From: Streptomyces sp. NRRL WC-3626
GTDB taxonomy: Bacteria; Actinomycetota; Actinomycetes; Streptomycetales; Streptomycetaceae
Direction of reading: 5' to 3'
Assembly (NCBI RefSeq): GCF_000718785.1
Contig: NZ_JOCA01000018.1
Span: forward strand, 62,001 to 126,000
Length of the DNA stretch: 64,000 nt
Shown here: in pieces, positions 29,322 through 37,795 of the stretch
How the letters are laid out: each line of letters opens with the position of its first letter
Position numbering within the stretch: the stretch's first letter is position 1
Translations under genes and position numbers: made by a program
The notes under the pieces: model-generated
Told to the model about the DNA's origin: nothing
Databases searched by the model: none
The model's input: only the letters and a program-made list of their open reading frames with translations

Positions 29322-29984
29322 GTGATCCGGGTCCTCGTCGCCGACGACGAGCCGCTCATCAGGGCCGGCATCAGGATGATCCTCACCTCGGCCGACGACA
29401 TCGATGTCGTCGCCGAGGCGCGGGACGGCCGGGAGGCGGTGGAGACCGCCCGCGGCACCCCGGTCGACGTGGCCCTGCTGGACATCCAGATGCCCGTGAT
29501 GGACGGGCTGACCGCGCTGGCCGAGATGGGCCGCGCAACGCCGCGGGTACGCGTGCTGATCCTGACGACGTTCGGGGAACGCGACAACGTCCTGCGGGCG
29601 CTCGGCCACGGCGGCGCGGGCTTCCTGCTGAAGGACTCCGCGCCGCAGGAGTTGATCCAGGCGGTCCGCGCGGCGGCGGCCGGCAACGCCTATCTGTCCC
29701 CGGCCGCCACCCGGCACGTGGTGGACACCCTCGCCTCCCCCGCCGCCACCGTGCGCGGCGAGGAGGCGCGTCGCCGCGTGGCCGGGCTGACGGCACGCGA
29801 ACGCGAGGTGCTGTCCCTGCTCGGCGAGGGCCTGTCCAACGCTGACGCCGGCGCCCGCCTGCACATGAGCGAGGCCACGGTGAAGACGTACGTCAGCCGC
29901 ATCCTGACCAAGCTCGACTGCGACAACAGGGTGCAGGCGGCGCTCCTGGCCCGCGACGCGGGCCTGGAGCCGAGCGCGGGGTGA
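29322..29984 (+). CDS. LuxR/NarL-family response regulator
   Basis: 220 residues. Receiver domain with acidic pocket ADDEP and phosphoacceptor Asp54 in VALLDIQMPVMDG, and Lys in FLLKDSAPQ. The C-terminal GerE helix-turn-helix is LTAREREVLSLLGEGLSN...LHMSEATVKTYVSRIL. GTG at 29322 with GGAGG about 6 bases upstream. It pairs with the kinase 92 bases before. It converges on the aldehyde dehydrogenase gene with 3 bases between stops. Confidence 0.94.
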   Translation: MIRVLVADDEPLIRAGIRMILTSADDIDVVAEARDGREAVETARGTPVDVALLDIQMPVMDGLTALAEMGRATPRVRVLILTTFGERDNVLRALGHGGAGFLLKDSAPQELIQAVRAAAAGNAYLSPAATRHVVDTLASPAATVRGEEARRRVAGLTAREREVLSLLGEGLSNADAGARLHMSEATVKTYVSRILTKLDCDNRVQAALLARDAGLEPSAG

Positions 29985-29987
29985 GCC

Positions 29988-31517
29988 TCAGCGCTCCAGC
30001 CGGCCGTTGAACCTCCGGGGCAGCCCCAGCGGGTTGTCGTCCTGCAGCTCCGCGGGCAGCAGAGCCTCGGGCACAGCCTGATAGGCAACCGGCCGCATCC
30101 ACCGCTCGATGGCCGTCCCGCCCACCGACGTGGACGTCGAAGTGGTCGCCGGGTAGGGCCCCCCGTGATGCTGGGCCGCCGCGACGGCGACCCCGGTGGG
30201 CCACCCGTTCACCAGCACACGCCCCGCCAACGGTGTGAGGTCCCGCACCAGTTCCGCCCCGCGCCCCTCCCCCGCGGCCTCGCCGTCGGACAGCTGGACC
30301 GTCGCCGTGAGGTTCCCCGGCAGCCGCGACAGCACGTCCCGGACCTCAGCCTCGTCCGCGTAGCGGGCCACGACGGTGACCGGCCCGAAGCACTCCTCCA
30401 GCAGCAGGTCGTGCTCCCCCGCCTGTGCCAGCCTGCTCGCCGGCACGGTGAGGAACCCCGCGCTGACGGTGTGCTCGCCGCCCGCGCCCGGCGTCACCGG
30501 GGACTCCACGTCGGGCAGCCCGGCGCGCTCGGCGACCCCGGCGACGAAGTTGTCGCGCATGCGATGGTCGAGCAGTACGCCCGCGTCGGTGTTGCTGACG
30601 GCGTCCGTGAGGGACTTGACGAGCGTGTCACCGGCCGCGCCGGCCGGGGCGAGGACCAGGCCGGGCTTGACGCAGAACTGGCCGACGCCCAGCGTCATCG
30701 AACCGGCGAGTCCGGCGCCGATCGCCTCGCCGCGCTCGGCGGCGGCGGCCTCGGTGACGACGACCGGGTTCAGCGAGCCCAGTTCGCCGTGGAAGGGGAT
30801 CGGGACCGGCCGGGCGGCGGCCGCGTCGAAGAGGGCGCGGCCGCCGCGGATGGATCCGGTGAAGCCGGCCGCGGCGACCTGCGGGTGCTTGATCAGCTCG
30901 ATGCCGGCCTCGAAGCCGTGCACCAGGCCGAGCACGCCCTCGGGGAGGTCGTGGCGGGCTGCGGCCCGGCGCAGCACCTTGGCGACCAGCTCGGACAGTC
31001 CGGGGTGGTCGGGGTGGGCCTTGACGACGACCGGGCAGCCGGCCGCGAGCGCGCTCGCCGTGTCGCCGCCGGCCACGGAGAAGGCGAAGGGGAAGTTGGA
31101 CGCCGAGTAGACGGCGACGACGCCCAGCGGCAGCTTGTAGCGGCGCAGGTCCGGGATGGGCGGGGTCGCGGTGTCGTCGGGGTGGTTGACGACGACGTCG
31201 AGGAAGGCGCCTTCGTCGACGATGCCGGCGAAGGCGCGCAGCTGGTAGCAGGTGCGGGCGAGCTCGCCGGTGAGCCGGACGGGGCCGAGCGCGGTCTCGG
31301 CGTCGGCGGCCTCGACGAGCTGGTCCCTGGCGGCCTCGAGCTCGTCGGCGGCCGTGCGCAGGAAGGCCGCGCGGACGGTGCGGTCGGTCAGCGCGCCGCG
31401 CGCGTCGTGCGCGGCGCGGACGGCGGCGTCGACCTCCTGGGCTGTGGCCTCCACCGCAACCTGTTCACGCTGCTTCCCGGTTCGGGGGTCGACACTCCAG
31501 ACTGGTGCTGCTGCCAC
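29988..31517 (-). CDS. Aldehyde dehydrogenase, alpha-ketoglutarate-semialdehyde dehydrogenase type
   Basis: 509 residues. NAD(P)-dependent aldehyde dehydrogenase of the subgroup that oxidises 2,5-dioxopentanoate to 2-oxoglutarate in sugar-acid catabolism: VVAVYSASNFPFAFSVAGGD, then GFTGSIRGGRALFDAA, Glu245 in IPFHGELGSLNP and catalytic Cys282 in GVGQFCVKPGL are the marks of this group. The GTG at 31517 is chosen because GGAGGT lies 7 bases upstream. It fits as the last step for the KdgD product (gene at 59524), although the two are 28 kb apart. Divergent from an IclR regulator that probably controls it. Confidence 0.87.
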   Translation of the reverse strand: MAAAPVWSVDPRTGKQREQVAVEATAQEVDAAVRAAHDARGALTDRTVRAAFLRTAADELEAARDQLVEAADAETALGPVRLTGELARTCYQLRAFAGIVDEGAFLDVVVNHPDDTATPPIPDLRRYKLPLGVVAVYSASNFPFAFSVAGGDTASALAAGCPVVVKAHPDHPGLSELVAKVLRRAAARHDLPEGVLGLVHGFEAGIELIKHPQVAAAGFTGSIRGGRALFDAAAARPVPIPFHGELGSLNPVVVTEAAAAERGEAIGAGLAGSMTLGVGQFCVKPGLVLAPAGAAGDTLVKSLTDAVSNTDAGVLLDHRMRDNFVAGVAERAGLPDVESPVTPGAGGEHTVSAGFLTVPASRLAQAGEHDLLLEECFGPVTVVARYADEAEVRDVLSRLPGNLTATVQLSDGEAAGEGRGAELVRDLTPLAGRVLVNGWPTGVAVAAAQHHGGPYPATTSTSTSVGGTAIERWMRPVAYQAVPEALLPAELQDDNPLGLPRRFNGRLER

Positions 31518-31535
31518 CGCGGGTACCTCCACTTG

Positions 31536-31596
31536 ATTGCCGCATGCAATGCCGCAGTATGTACGTCATCCAACAGGGGTGTTCGATATACTGAAC
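31536..31596. promoter_or_regulatory. Operator-like sites between the aldehyde dehydrogenase and iclR genes
   Basis: Two candidates. GTTC-GATATACT-GAAC (31581-31596) has the spaced TTC/GAA form common for IclR proteins and contains a TATACT -10-like element for the plus strand. ATTGC-CGCAT-GCAAT (31536-31550) is a perfect 5-bp inverted repeat near the dehydrogenase ribosome binding site, and TGCCGCA recurs 12 bases later. Confidence 0.5.
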
Positions 31597-31659
31597 GCTG
31601 TCTCTGTTGATGAATGCACTTCGGAGACTATTTCCAGGCGAACGAAGGGGTCAAGGGCG

Positions 31660-32433
31660 ATGTCGGCTGGCGAGACGGGCGGCGGGGCGCAGGTCAAGTC
31701 CGCGGTGCGGACCGTTGAACTGCTCGAATACTTCGCCGGGCGCCCCGGCATGCACTCCCTGGCCGCGGTGCAGGAGGCCGTCGGCTACCCGAAGTCGAGC
31801 CTCTACATGCTGCTGCGCACGCTGGTGGACCTCGGCTGGGTGGAGACGGACGCCACGGGCACGCGGTACGGCATCGGCGTACGGGCGCTGCTGGTGGGCA
31901 CGTCGTACATCGACGGCGACGAGGTCGTCGCGGCGGCCCGTCCCACGCTGGACCGGCTCTCGGACGACACCACGGAGACGATCCACCTCGCCCGGCTCGA
32001 CGGCACCAACGTGGTCTATCTCGCCACCCGCCAGTCGCAGCACTACCTGCGGCCGTTCACCCGCGTCGGCCGCCGGCTGCCCGCGCACTCGACGTCCCTC
32101 GGCAAGGCGCTGCTCAGCACGTACCCGGACGAGCAGGTGCGCAAGATGCTCCCGGAGACGCTGCCCGCGCTGACCGAGCACACCATCACGGACCGGGAGA
32201 AGCTCATCGAGGAGCTGCACCTGGTGCGGGAGCAGGGCTTCGCGGTGGACCGCGAGGAGAACACGCTGGGGCTGCGCTGCTTCGGTGTGGCGATCCCCTA
32301 CCGCACCCCCGCGCGGGACGCGATCAGCTGCTCGGTGCCGGTGGCGCGGCTGACGCCCGCGCACGAGCAGATGGTCAAGGACGCCCTGTTCGACGCACGT
32401 GACCGGCTGACCCTCGCCACCCGGAGGCTCTGA
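31660..32433 (+). CDS. IclR-family transcriptional regulator
   Basis: 257 residues. N-terminal winged helix-turn-helix (about residues 15-70: VKSAVRTVELLEYFAG...SLAAVQEAVGYPKSSLYMLLRTL) and a C-terminal effector domain with HLARLDGTNVVYLATRQSQHYLRP and VGRRLPAHSTSLGKALL. The ATG at 31660 is the first start before the conserved region. Divergent from the aldehyde dehydrogenase gene, so it is likely to regulate it in response to a sugar acid; effector unknown. Confidence 0.92.
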   Translation: MSAGETGGGAQVKSAVRTVELLEYFAGRPGMHSLAAVQEAVGYPKSSLYMLLRTLVDLGWVETDATGTRYGIGVRALLVGTSYIDGDEVVAAARPTLDRLSDDTTETIHLARLDGTNVVYLATRQSQHYLRPFTRVGRRLPAHSTSLGKALLSTYPDEQVRKMLPETLPALTEHTITDREKLIEELHLVREQGFAVDREENTLGLRCFGVAIPYRTPARDAISCSVPVARLTPAHEQMVKDALFDARDRLTLATRRL

Positions 32434-32436
32434 CCC

Positions 32437-32910
32437 GTGGACATCGCCCTGCGCCCGGTGCACGACAGCGATCTGCCGGTGTTCTACCGGCAGTTGAACG
32501 ACCCGGAGTCGCTGCACATGGCGGCCTTCACCCCCGAGGACCCGGCCGACCGGGACCGCTTCGACGCCCACTGGGCGAAGATCCGCAGCACGCCGGAGAT
32601 CGTCGTCCGCACGGTCCTGGTCGACGGCGACGTGCTGGGCCATGTGTCGGTGTACGGGGAACCGGGCGAGCGCGAGGTGACGTACTGGGTGGACCGCGCC
32701 TACTGGGGCAAGGGCATCGCCACGGCCGCGCTGCGCGGTCTGCTGGCGGAGGTCCCCGAGCGGCCGGTGCACGCGCGGGTGGCCGCAGACAACGTGGCGT
32801 CGCGGCGGGTGCTGGAGCGGTGCGGTTTCGAGGTCTCCGGACACGATGCGGGCTACGCGCCCGCACGGGGCGAGAAGATCGGCGAACTCGTCCTCACGCT
32901 GGACCACTGA
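32437..32910 (+). CDS. GNAT-family N-acetyltransferase
   Basis: 157 residues, RimJ/RimL-like GNAT. The acetyl-CoA loop is VTYWVDRAYWGKGIATAALRG (about residues 82-102), followed by ARVAADNVASRRVLERCGFEV. GTG start at 32437, 3 bases after the iclR stop, so probably co-transcribed. Substrate unknown. Confidence 0.87.
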   Translation: MDIALRPVHDSDLPVFYRQLNDPESLHMAAFTPEDPADRDRFDAHWAKIRSTPEIVVRTVLVDGDVLGHVSVYGEPGEREVTYWVDRAYWGKGIATAALRGLLAEVPERPVHARVAADNVASRRVLERCGFEVSGHDAGYAPARGEKIGELVLTLDH

Positions 32911-33004
32911 CCCCGGCGGCGGCGCGCCCGGCCGATGAACATCCGATGAGAAACCGGGGCGGACGGGAACGGTCCGACGCCTCCCGTTCGTCTGTCCGGA
33001 CGTA

Positions 33005-34459
33005 ATGAACAAGACGATCAGGCGTGCCTCGGTCTTCACCCTGCTCCTGGTGTTCGCCCTGCTGGTCAGGGCGACCTGGGTGCAGTTCTACGACGGCCGG
33101 GCACTCGCGGACGACAGTGACAACCGGCGCAACGCGATCGAGACGTACGCGGAGCCGCTCGGGAACATCATCGTGGCCGGCGAGTCGGTCACCGGCTCGG
33201 CACGGACCCGGGGAGGCGACCTCGCGTACAAGCGCACGTACGAGAACGGCCCGCTGTACGCGGCGGTGACGGGCTACGCCTCGCAGGCCTACGCGCCGAC
33301 GCAGTTGGAGGGCATCTACGAGGACCTGCTCAATGGCACGGACTCCCGGCTGAAGACGGTGATGGACACCGTCACCGACCGGCGTGCGAAGCCGGGCGAC
33401 GTGGTGACGACCGTGGACCCGGCGGTGCAGAAGGCGGCGTACGAGGCGCTCGGCGACAAGAAGGGCGCGGCCGTCGCGATCGACCCGGAGACGGGGAGGA
33501 TCCTCGCGGCGGTGTCGACCCCGTCGTACGACCCGTCGTCGCTGACCGACGCCAACACCGCGGGCGGGGCGTGGAAGAAGCTGACCGCGGATCCGGACAA
33601 GCCGCTCACCAACCGGGCGCTGCGCCAGCCGCTGCCGCCGGGCTCGACGTTCAAGCTGGTCGTCGCGGCGGCCGCGCTGGAGGACGGGCTGTACACATCG
33701 GTGGACGAGAGGACCGACAGCCCGGACCCGTACACCCTGCCGGGCACGGTGAAGGAGCTCACCAACGAGAATCCGAGCGCGCCCTGTGAGAACGCGTCGA
33801 TCCGGGTCGCGCTCCAGTACTCCTGCAACAACGTCTTCGCGAAGACGGCCGTCGCCCTGGGCCAGGACAAGGTGCGGGCGATGGCGGAGAAGTTCGGCTT
33901 CAACGACGAGACGCAGGACGTGCCGGTGCGCGCCTACCCCAGCGTGTACCCGTCGGACATGGAGCCGTCACAGACCGCGCTCACCGGGATCGGCCAGTTC
34001 GACGTGACCGCGACACCGCTGCAGATGGCGATGGTGTCGGCGGCCCTGGCGAACGGCGGGGAGCTGGTGTCGCCCCATATGGTCAGCCGGGTCACCGACA
34101 GCGGCGGCGATGTGCTGAAGGACTACGACGACGAGAGCACGACGGAGCGGATCGTCAGCGCCTCGACCGCCGGGCAGCTCCGGTCGGCGATGGAGACGGT
34201 CGTCGAGGAGGGCACGGGGTCGAACGCGCGGATCCCCGGCGCCACCGTGGGCGGCAAGACGGGTACCGCGCAGCACGGCGAGAACAACAGCAGGACGCCG
34301 TACGCCTGGTTCACCTCGTACGCCGAGTCGGACTCCGGCCAGAAGGTCGCCGTGGCGGTCCTGGTGGAGCAGTCCGACGCGGCCCGCTCGGAGGTCAGCG
34401 GCAACGGTCTGGCGGCCCCGGTCGCCAGGGCCGCGATGGAAGCGGCGCTGAAGGAATGA
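33005..34459 (+). CDS. Penicillin-binding protein transpeptidase (class B-like)
   Basis: 484 residues. Single N-terminal membrane anchor (about residues 8-24). The catalytic triad of motifs is complete: STFK with nucleophile Ser214, SCN at 273-275 and KTGT from 418. It cross-links peptidoglycan outside the membrane. Length and organisation match the PbpA-like proteins found in several copies in Streptomyces. The ATG at 33005 has only a weak GGA upstream. A 13-bp hairpin follows, shared with the convergent permease gene. Confidence 0.92.
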   Translation: MNKTIRRASVFTLLLVFALLVRATWVQFYDGRALADDSDNRRNAIETYAEPLGNIIVAGESVTGSARTRGGDLAYKRTYENGPLYAAVTGYASQAYAPTQLEGIYEDLLNGTDSRLKTVMDTVTDRRAKPGDVVTTVDPAVQKAAYEALGDKKGAAVAIDPETGRILAAVSTPSYDPSSLTDANTAGGAWKKLTADPDKPLTNRALRQPLPPGSTFKLVVAAAALEDGLYTSVDERTDSPDPYTLPGTVKELTNENPSAPCENASIRVALQYSCNNVFAKTAVALGQDKVRAMAEKFGFNDETQDVPVRAYPSVYPSDMEPSQTALTGIGQFDVTATPLQMAMVSAALANGGELVSPHMVSRVTDSGGDVLKDYDDESTTERIVSASTAGQLRSAMETVVEEGTGSNARIPGATVGGKTGTAQHGENNSRTPYAWFTSYAESDSGQKVAVAVLVEQSDAARSEVSGNGLAAPVARAAMEAALKE

Positions 34460-34489
34460 ACCCCGCGGGCCGCGTGACCGTCTTCACGG

Positions 34490-34523
34490 ACGGGCCGCCC
34501 CCCTCCCCCCGGGGGCGGCCCGT
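34490..34523. terminator. Bidirectional terminator
   Basis: Arms ACGGGCCGCCCCC (34490-34502) and GGGGGCGGCCCGT (34511-34523), perfect over 13 bp, 8-base loop, between convergent genes. Confidence 0.88.
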
Positions 34524-34540
34524 CCGCCGTGCGCACGCGG

Positions 34541-35992
34541 CTACTTGACGCCGAGCAGCTGCTCGATCGGGTCGATCGCGAAGTACACCAGGAACAGCGC
34601 CGACGCGCCCCACAGCAGCCCGTGGACCTCCTTCGCCCGGCCGAGGACCGTCTTGATGACGACGTAGGCGAGGAAGCCGGCGCCGATGCCGTTGGTGATG
34701 GAGTACGTGAACGGCATCACGGCGATGGTCAGGAACGCCGGGATGGCGATCTCGTAGCGGTCCCACTCGATGTGCTTGACCTGGGTCATCATCAGGAAGC
34801 CGACCGCGACGAGGGCGGGCGCGGCCGCCTGCAGCGGGACGATGGTGAGCAGCGGGGTCAGGAAGAGGGCCAGGCCGAAGAGGCCGCCGGTGACCAGGTT
34901 GGCGAAGCCGGTACGGGCGCCCTCGCCGACACCGGCCGCCGACTCGATGTACGAGGTCGCCGAGGACGCGGAGGAGGCGCCGCCCGCGACGGCCGCGGCG
35001 CTGTCGATGAACAGCACCCGGCCGAGGTTCGGCACCTTGCCCTGTTCGTCGAGCAGGCCGGCCTCGGCGCTGACGCCGACGACGGTGCCCATGGTGTCGA
35101 AGAAGTCGGACAGCAGCAGGGTGAACACCAGCAGGATCACGGTGACCGCGCTCACCTGCCCGAAGGCGCCGAACAGGCTGAAGCTGCCGAGGAGTCCGAA
35201 GTCGGGGGTGTCGACGATCCGGTCGGGCCACTCGGGTGTGGTCAGTCCCCAGCCGGGGACGTCGGCGACGGCGTTGACGACGAGCGCCACCAGGGTCATG
35301 GCGACGATGCTGATGAGGATGGCGCCGCGCACCTTGCGGGCGAGCAGCGCCACGGTGAGCAGCAGGCCGAGGCAGAACACCAGCATCGGCCAGCCGGAGA
35401 GGGTACCGGTGCCGCCGAGCTGGACGGGCACGGTGGTGCCGGCCACGTCCGGGACGCGGGTGACGAATCCGGCGTCGACGAAGCCGATGAACGCGATGAA
35501 CAGGCCGATGCCGACGCTGATCGCCTGTTTGAGCGGCCGCGGGATGGCGTGCATGACGGCCTCGCGCAGCCCGGTCAGCACCAGCACGCACAGGAGCAGG
35601 CCCTCGAGGACGATCAGTCCCATGGCGTCGTCCCAGCTCATCAGCGGGGCGATCTGGAAGGCGACGACGGCGTTCAGGCCGAGTCCGGCGGCGAGCGCGA
35701 GCGGCAGATTCCCGGCGACACCCATGATGACCGTCATCACGGCGGCCACCAGGGCTGTGACGGTGGTGAGCTGGACGGCGTCGAGCTGCTCGCCGAACTT
35801 GTCCTTCGCGCTGCCGAGGACGAGGGGATTCAGGACAAGGATGTACGCCATGGTGAAGAACGTGGCGAAGCCGCCGCGTATCTCCCGGCCGAGGGTCGAT
35901 CCCCGCTCGGATATCCGGAAGAACCGGTCGAGGCTGTTCGCCGCGGGTGGCCCGGCGTCCCGTCGGCCGGCCGTCTTCTGCGCCTCGGACAT
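34541..35992 (-). CDS. NCS2-family purine permease, AzgA-like
   Basis: 483 residues with about 12 to 14 hydrophobic segments. Opens with FRISERGSTLGREIRGGFATFFTMAYILVLNP, the AzgA/GhxP start, and has DFFDTMGTVVGVSAEAGLLDE and TSYIESAAGVGEGARTG in the substrate region. Proton-driven uptake of adenine, guanine or hypoxanthine is expected. ATG at 35992 with GAGGAGCAG upstream. Divergent from the sigma-factor gene, 266 bases apart. Confidence 0.9.
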   Translation of the reverse strand: MSEAQKTAGRRDAGPPAANSLDRFFRISERGSTLGREIRGGFATFFTMAYILVLNPLVLGSAKDKFGEQLDAVQLTTVTALVAAVMTVIMGVAGNLPLALAAGLGLNAVVAFQIAPLMSWDDAMGLIVLEGLLLCVLVLTGLREAVMHAIPRPLKQAISVGIGLFIAFIGFVDAGFVTRVPDVAGTTVPVQLGGTGTLSGWPMLVFCLGLLLTVALLARKVRGAILISIVAMTLVALVVNAVADVPGWGLTTPEWPDRIVDTPDFGLLGSFSLFGAFGQVSAVTVILLVFTLLLSDFFDTMGTVVGVSAEAGLLDEQGKVPNLGRVLFIDSAAAVAGGASSASSATSYIESAAGVGEGARTGFANLVTGGLFGLALFLTPLLTIVPLQAAAPALVAVGFLMMTQVKHIEWDRYEIAIPAFLTIAVMPFTYSITNGIGAGFLAYVVIKTVLGRAKEVHGLLWGASALFLVYFAIDPIEQLLGVK

Positions 35993-36189
35993 ACGACTGC
36001 TCCTCGATACCGGTGAGTTGATCTGGCGGATGCTGGCTGGATTGTGCCCGCGCCGAACCTCGTTCAGGTGTGGTTCGTGTTACGGATTCACATGCCGACC
36101 GGCCAGACGCTGTTCGACCCTCCGCACGACCCTGTGAATGATCACTGCTACGCTCCGGAACTCGCGCCGGTCGACTCCGGACATTCACA

Positions 36190-36205
36190 TGTCATCTACA
36201 TGACA
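36190..36205. promoter_or_regulatory. Operator-like palindrome before the sigma-factor gene
   Basis: TGTCAT-CTAC-ATGACA, perfect 6-bp arms, 53 bases before the sigma-factor GTG in the divergent region with the purine permease gene. The regulator is unknown. Confidence 0.45.
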
Positions 36206-36258
36206 CACACCGTCACCGGTGCCCGACGGGCGCCCGACGCTGCGAGGGGAGGTCGCCC

Positions 36259-36864
36259 GTGGGCACCGTCGTCGACGACGCCGCCTCCGTGGAATTCCAC
36301 GCGTTCTTCGAACGCCACTACGCCGAACTGTCCCGGCTGGCCCATCTGCTGACGGGTGAGCCGGACACCGCCGACGATCTGGCGGCGGACGCGCTGCTCG
36401 CACTGTGGCACCGCTGGGACCGGGTGCGCGCGGCGGACCATCCGGCCGCGTACGCCCGGGGTGTGGTGGCCAATCTGGCCCGTACCCGGATCCGCAGCGC
36501 GGTACGGGAGCGGCGGCGGATCGCGCTGTTCTGGTCGCCGCGCGAAGAACGGGCCGAGAACCCGGACGTGCCGGGCGTGGTGGATGTGCGGGAGGCGCTG
36601 CGCCGGCTGCCGTTCCGCAAGCGGGCGTGTGTGGTGCTGCGGCACGCCTTCGATCTGTCGGAGAAGGACACCGCGCTGGCCCTGGGGATCTCGGTGGGTA
36701 CGGTGAAGAGCCAGACCTCGAAGGGGATGACCGAACTGCAGCGGCTGCTGGGCACACGGGAGGTACCGCACCGGGTGCACGCGGCGGTGGCGGCGGCCAC
36801 CCGCGAGGAGAGGGCCGACGGCGGGCGAGAACGTCCCGGCGGGGCCACGGGAGGAAACCGGTGA
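36259..36864 (+). CDS. ECF-like RNA polymerase sigma factor, SigE family
   Basis: 201 residues. Sigma-70 region 2 (about residues 10-75, HYAELSRLAHLLTGEPDTADDLAADALLALW) and region 4 (about 115-170, REALRRLPFRKRACVVLRH...ALGISVGTVKSQTSKGM) are joined by a short linker; no regions 1 or 3, so group IV. The C-terminus is Arg/Gly-rich. GTG at 36259 after GGGGAGG. Its stop overlaps the GTG of the next gene (GTGA), which encodes a membrane protein in the position usual for an anti-sigma factor. Confidence 0.88.
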   Translation: MGTVVDDAASVEFHAFFERHYAELSRLAHLLTGEPDTADDLAADALLALWHRWDRVRAADHPAAYARGVVANLARTRIRSAVRERRRIALFWSPREERAENPDVPGVVDVREALRRLPFRKRACVVLRHAFDLSEKDTALALGISVGTVKSQTSKGMTELQRLLGTREVPHRVHAAVAAATREERADGGRERPGGATGGNR

Positions 36865-37709
36865 CGACGCGGCGGGACGTGGACGAGGAGCTGCGCGCCC
36901 GGCTGCACGAGGCGGCCGGGGCGCACGAGCCCGACCGGGAGCGCATGCTGGCCCGGGTGGAACGCGGCATGGCCGGACCGGCCCGCCCGGAGCACCGGGC
37001 CGCGCGTGTGCCGCTGTTCGGCTGGGTCCGGGTGGCGGGCGCCACGGCCGCGGTGGCCGGGGTGCTGGCGGTGGGCGGGTACGCGGTCGCGTCCGCGGTG
37101 AGGAGCGAGGAGCCCTCGCCGCAGCGGCAGGTGGCGGTCTCGCCGACGTCCACGCCGTCCCCGGAGGCGACGAGCCGGGCACCCGTGCCGCCGCCGGCGC
37201 CGTCCGCGCCGCCGGACACCCCGGACGCGCCCCGGAACTCCGTCACCCCGCCGTCGGGGACGCCGAGTCCGCCCCACCGGCCCACCCGGCCGCCGGCCGG
37301 GGTCGAGGACGGGCCGCTGTGGTCGGACGGCTCGGTGGACCCGCACAGCAACGAGTTCTGGGCGCAGAGCAACGTCACCGTGAGGACGAGCGCCCGTCTG
37401 ACCGCGCTCACCGTGCGGCTGCGGATCGCGCAGACCGGCGGGGTGACCTCCACGGGCGCCTGGCGCTCGCTGCCCGAGGGCGACTTCGACCTCACGGTGG
37501 ACGAGCGGGACGGCTTCCTCGTCTACACCTGGACCCTGGAGGAGGGCCGCGCGGTCGAGCCCGGCGAGTGGGTCTTCGCCGGTCAGTACGACCACGAACG
37601 CGGCGGCCGGGACGCCGGGAACGACACCTACGGGGCGACGGCGGCCAGCGGCTCCGGGGACTTCTCGGTCGGCGGCGACTTCGCGGCGCGGGGCGACGGG
37701 GACTCGTAG
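36861..37709 (+). CDS. Membrane protein coupled to the sigma factor, possible anti-sigma factor or surface protein
   Basis: 282 residues. About 55 charged residues inside (DVDEELRARLHEAAGAHEPDRE...), one membrane helix (about 58-78, VAGATAAVAGVLAVGGYAVAS), a Pro/Ser/Thr-rich stalk (about 85-150) and a beta-rich outer domain with LWSDGSVDPHSNEFWAQSNV and ALTVRLRIAQTGGVTSTGAW. The layout fits an anti-sigma factor with an external sensor domain, but I see no ZAS metal motif (HxxxCxxC). The outer domain reappears in other Streptomyces proteins next to SigE-type factors, from memory. GTG overlaps the sigma stop; GAGG upstream. Confidence 0.72.
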   Translation: MTTRRDVDEELRARLHEAAGAHEPDRERMLARVERGMAGPARPEHRAARVPLFGWVRVAGATAAVAGVLAVGGYAVASAVRSEEPSPQRQVAVSPTSTPSPEATSRAPVPPPAPSAPPDTPDAPRNSVTPPSGTPSPPHRPTRPPAGVEDGPLWSDGSVDPHSNEFWAQSNVTVRTSARLTALTVRLRIAQTGGVTSTGAWRSLPEGDFDLTVDERDGFLVYTWTLEEGRAVEPGEWVFAGQYDHERGGRDAGNDTYGATAASGSGDFSVGGDFAARGDGDS

Positions 37710-37728
37710 GAAAAAGATCGTCGGGTAC

Positions 37729-37756
37729 GGCAACCCTTCTGGCGACGGCGGCGACC
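37729..37756 (+). promoter_or_regulatory. Candidate ECF-type promoter before the PL3 pectate lyase
   Basis: GGCAACCC (37729-37736), 15 bases, CGACC (37752-37756). ECF -35 boxes often contain an AAC core. It lies 40 bases before the lyase start, just after the sigma/membrane pair. Confidence 0.35.
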
Positions 37757-37795
37757 AGGAGACGCAAAGACCCTCACCACGCAAGGACACAGCGC

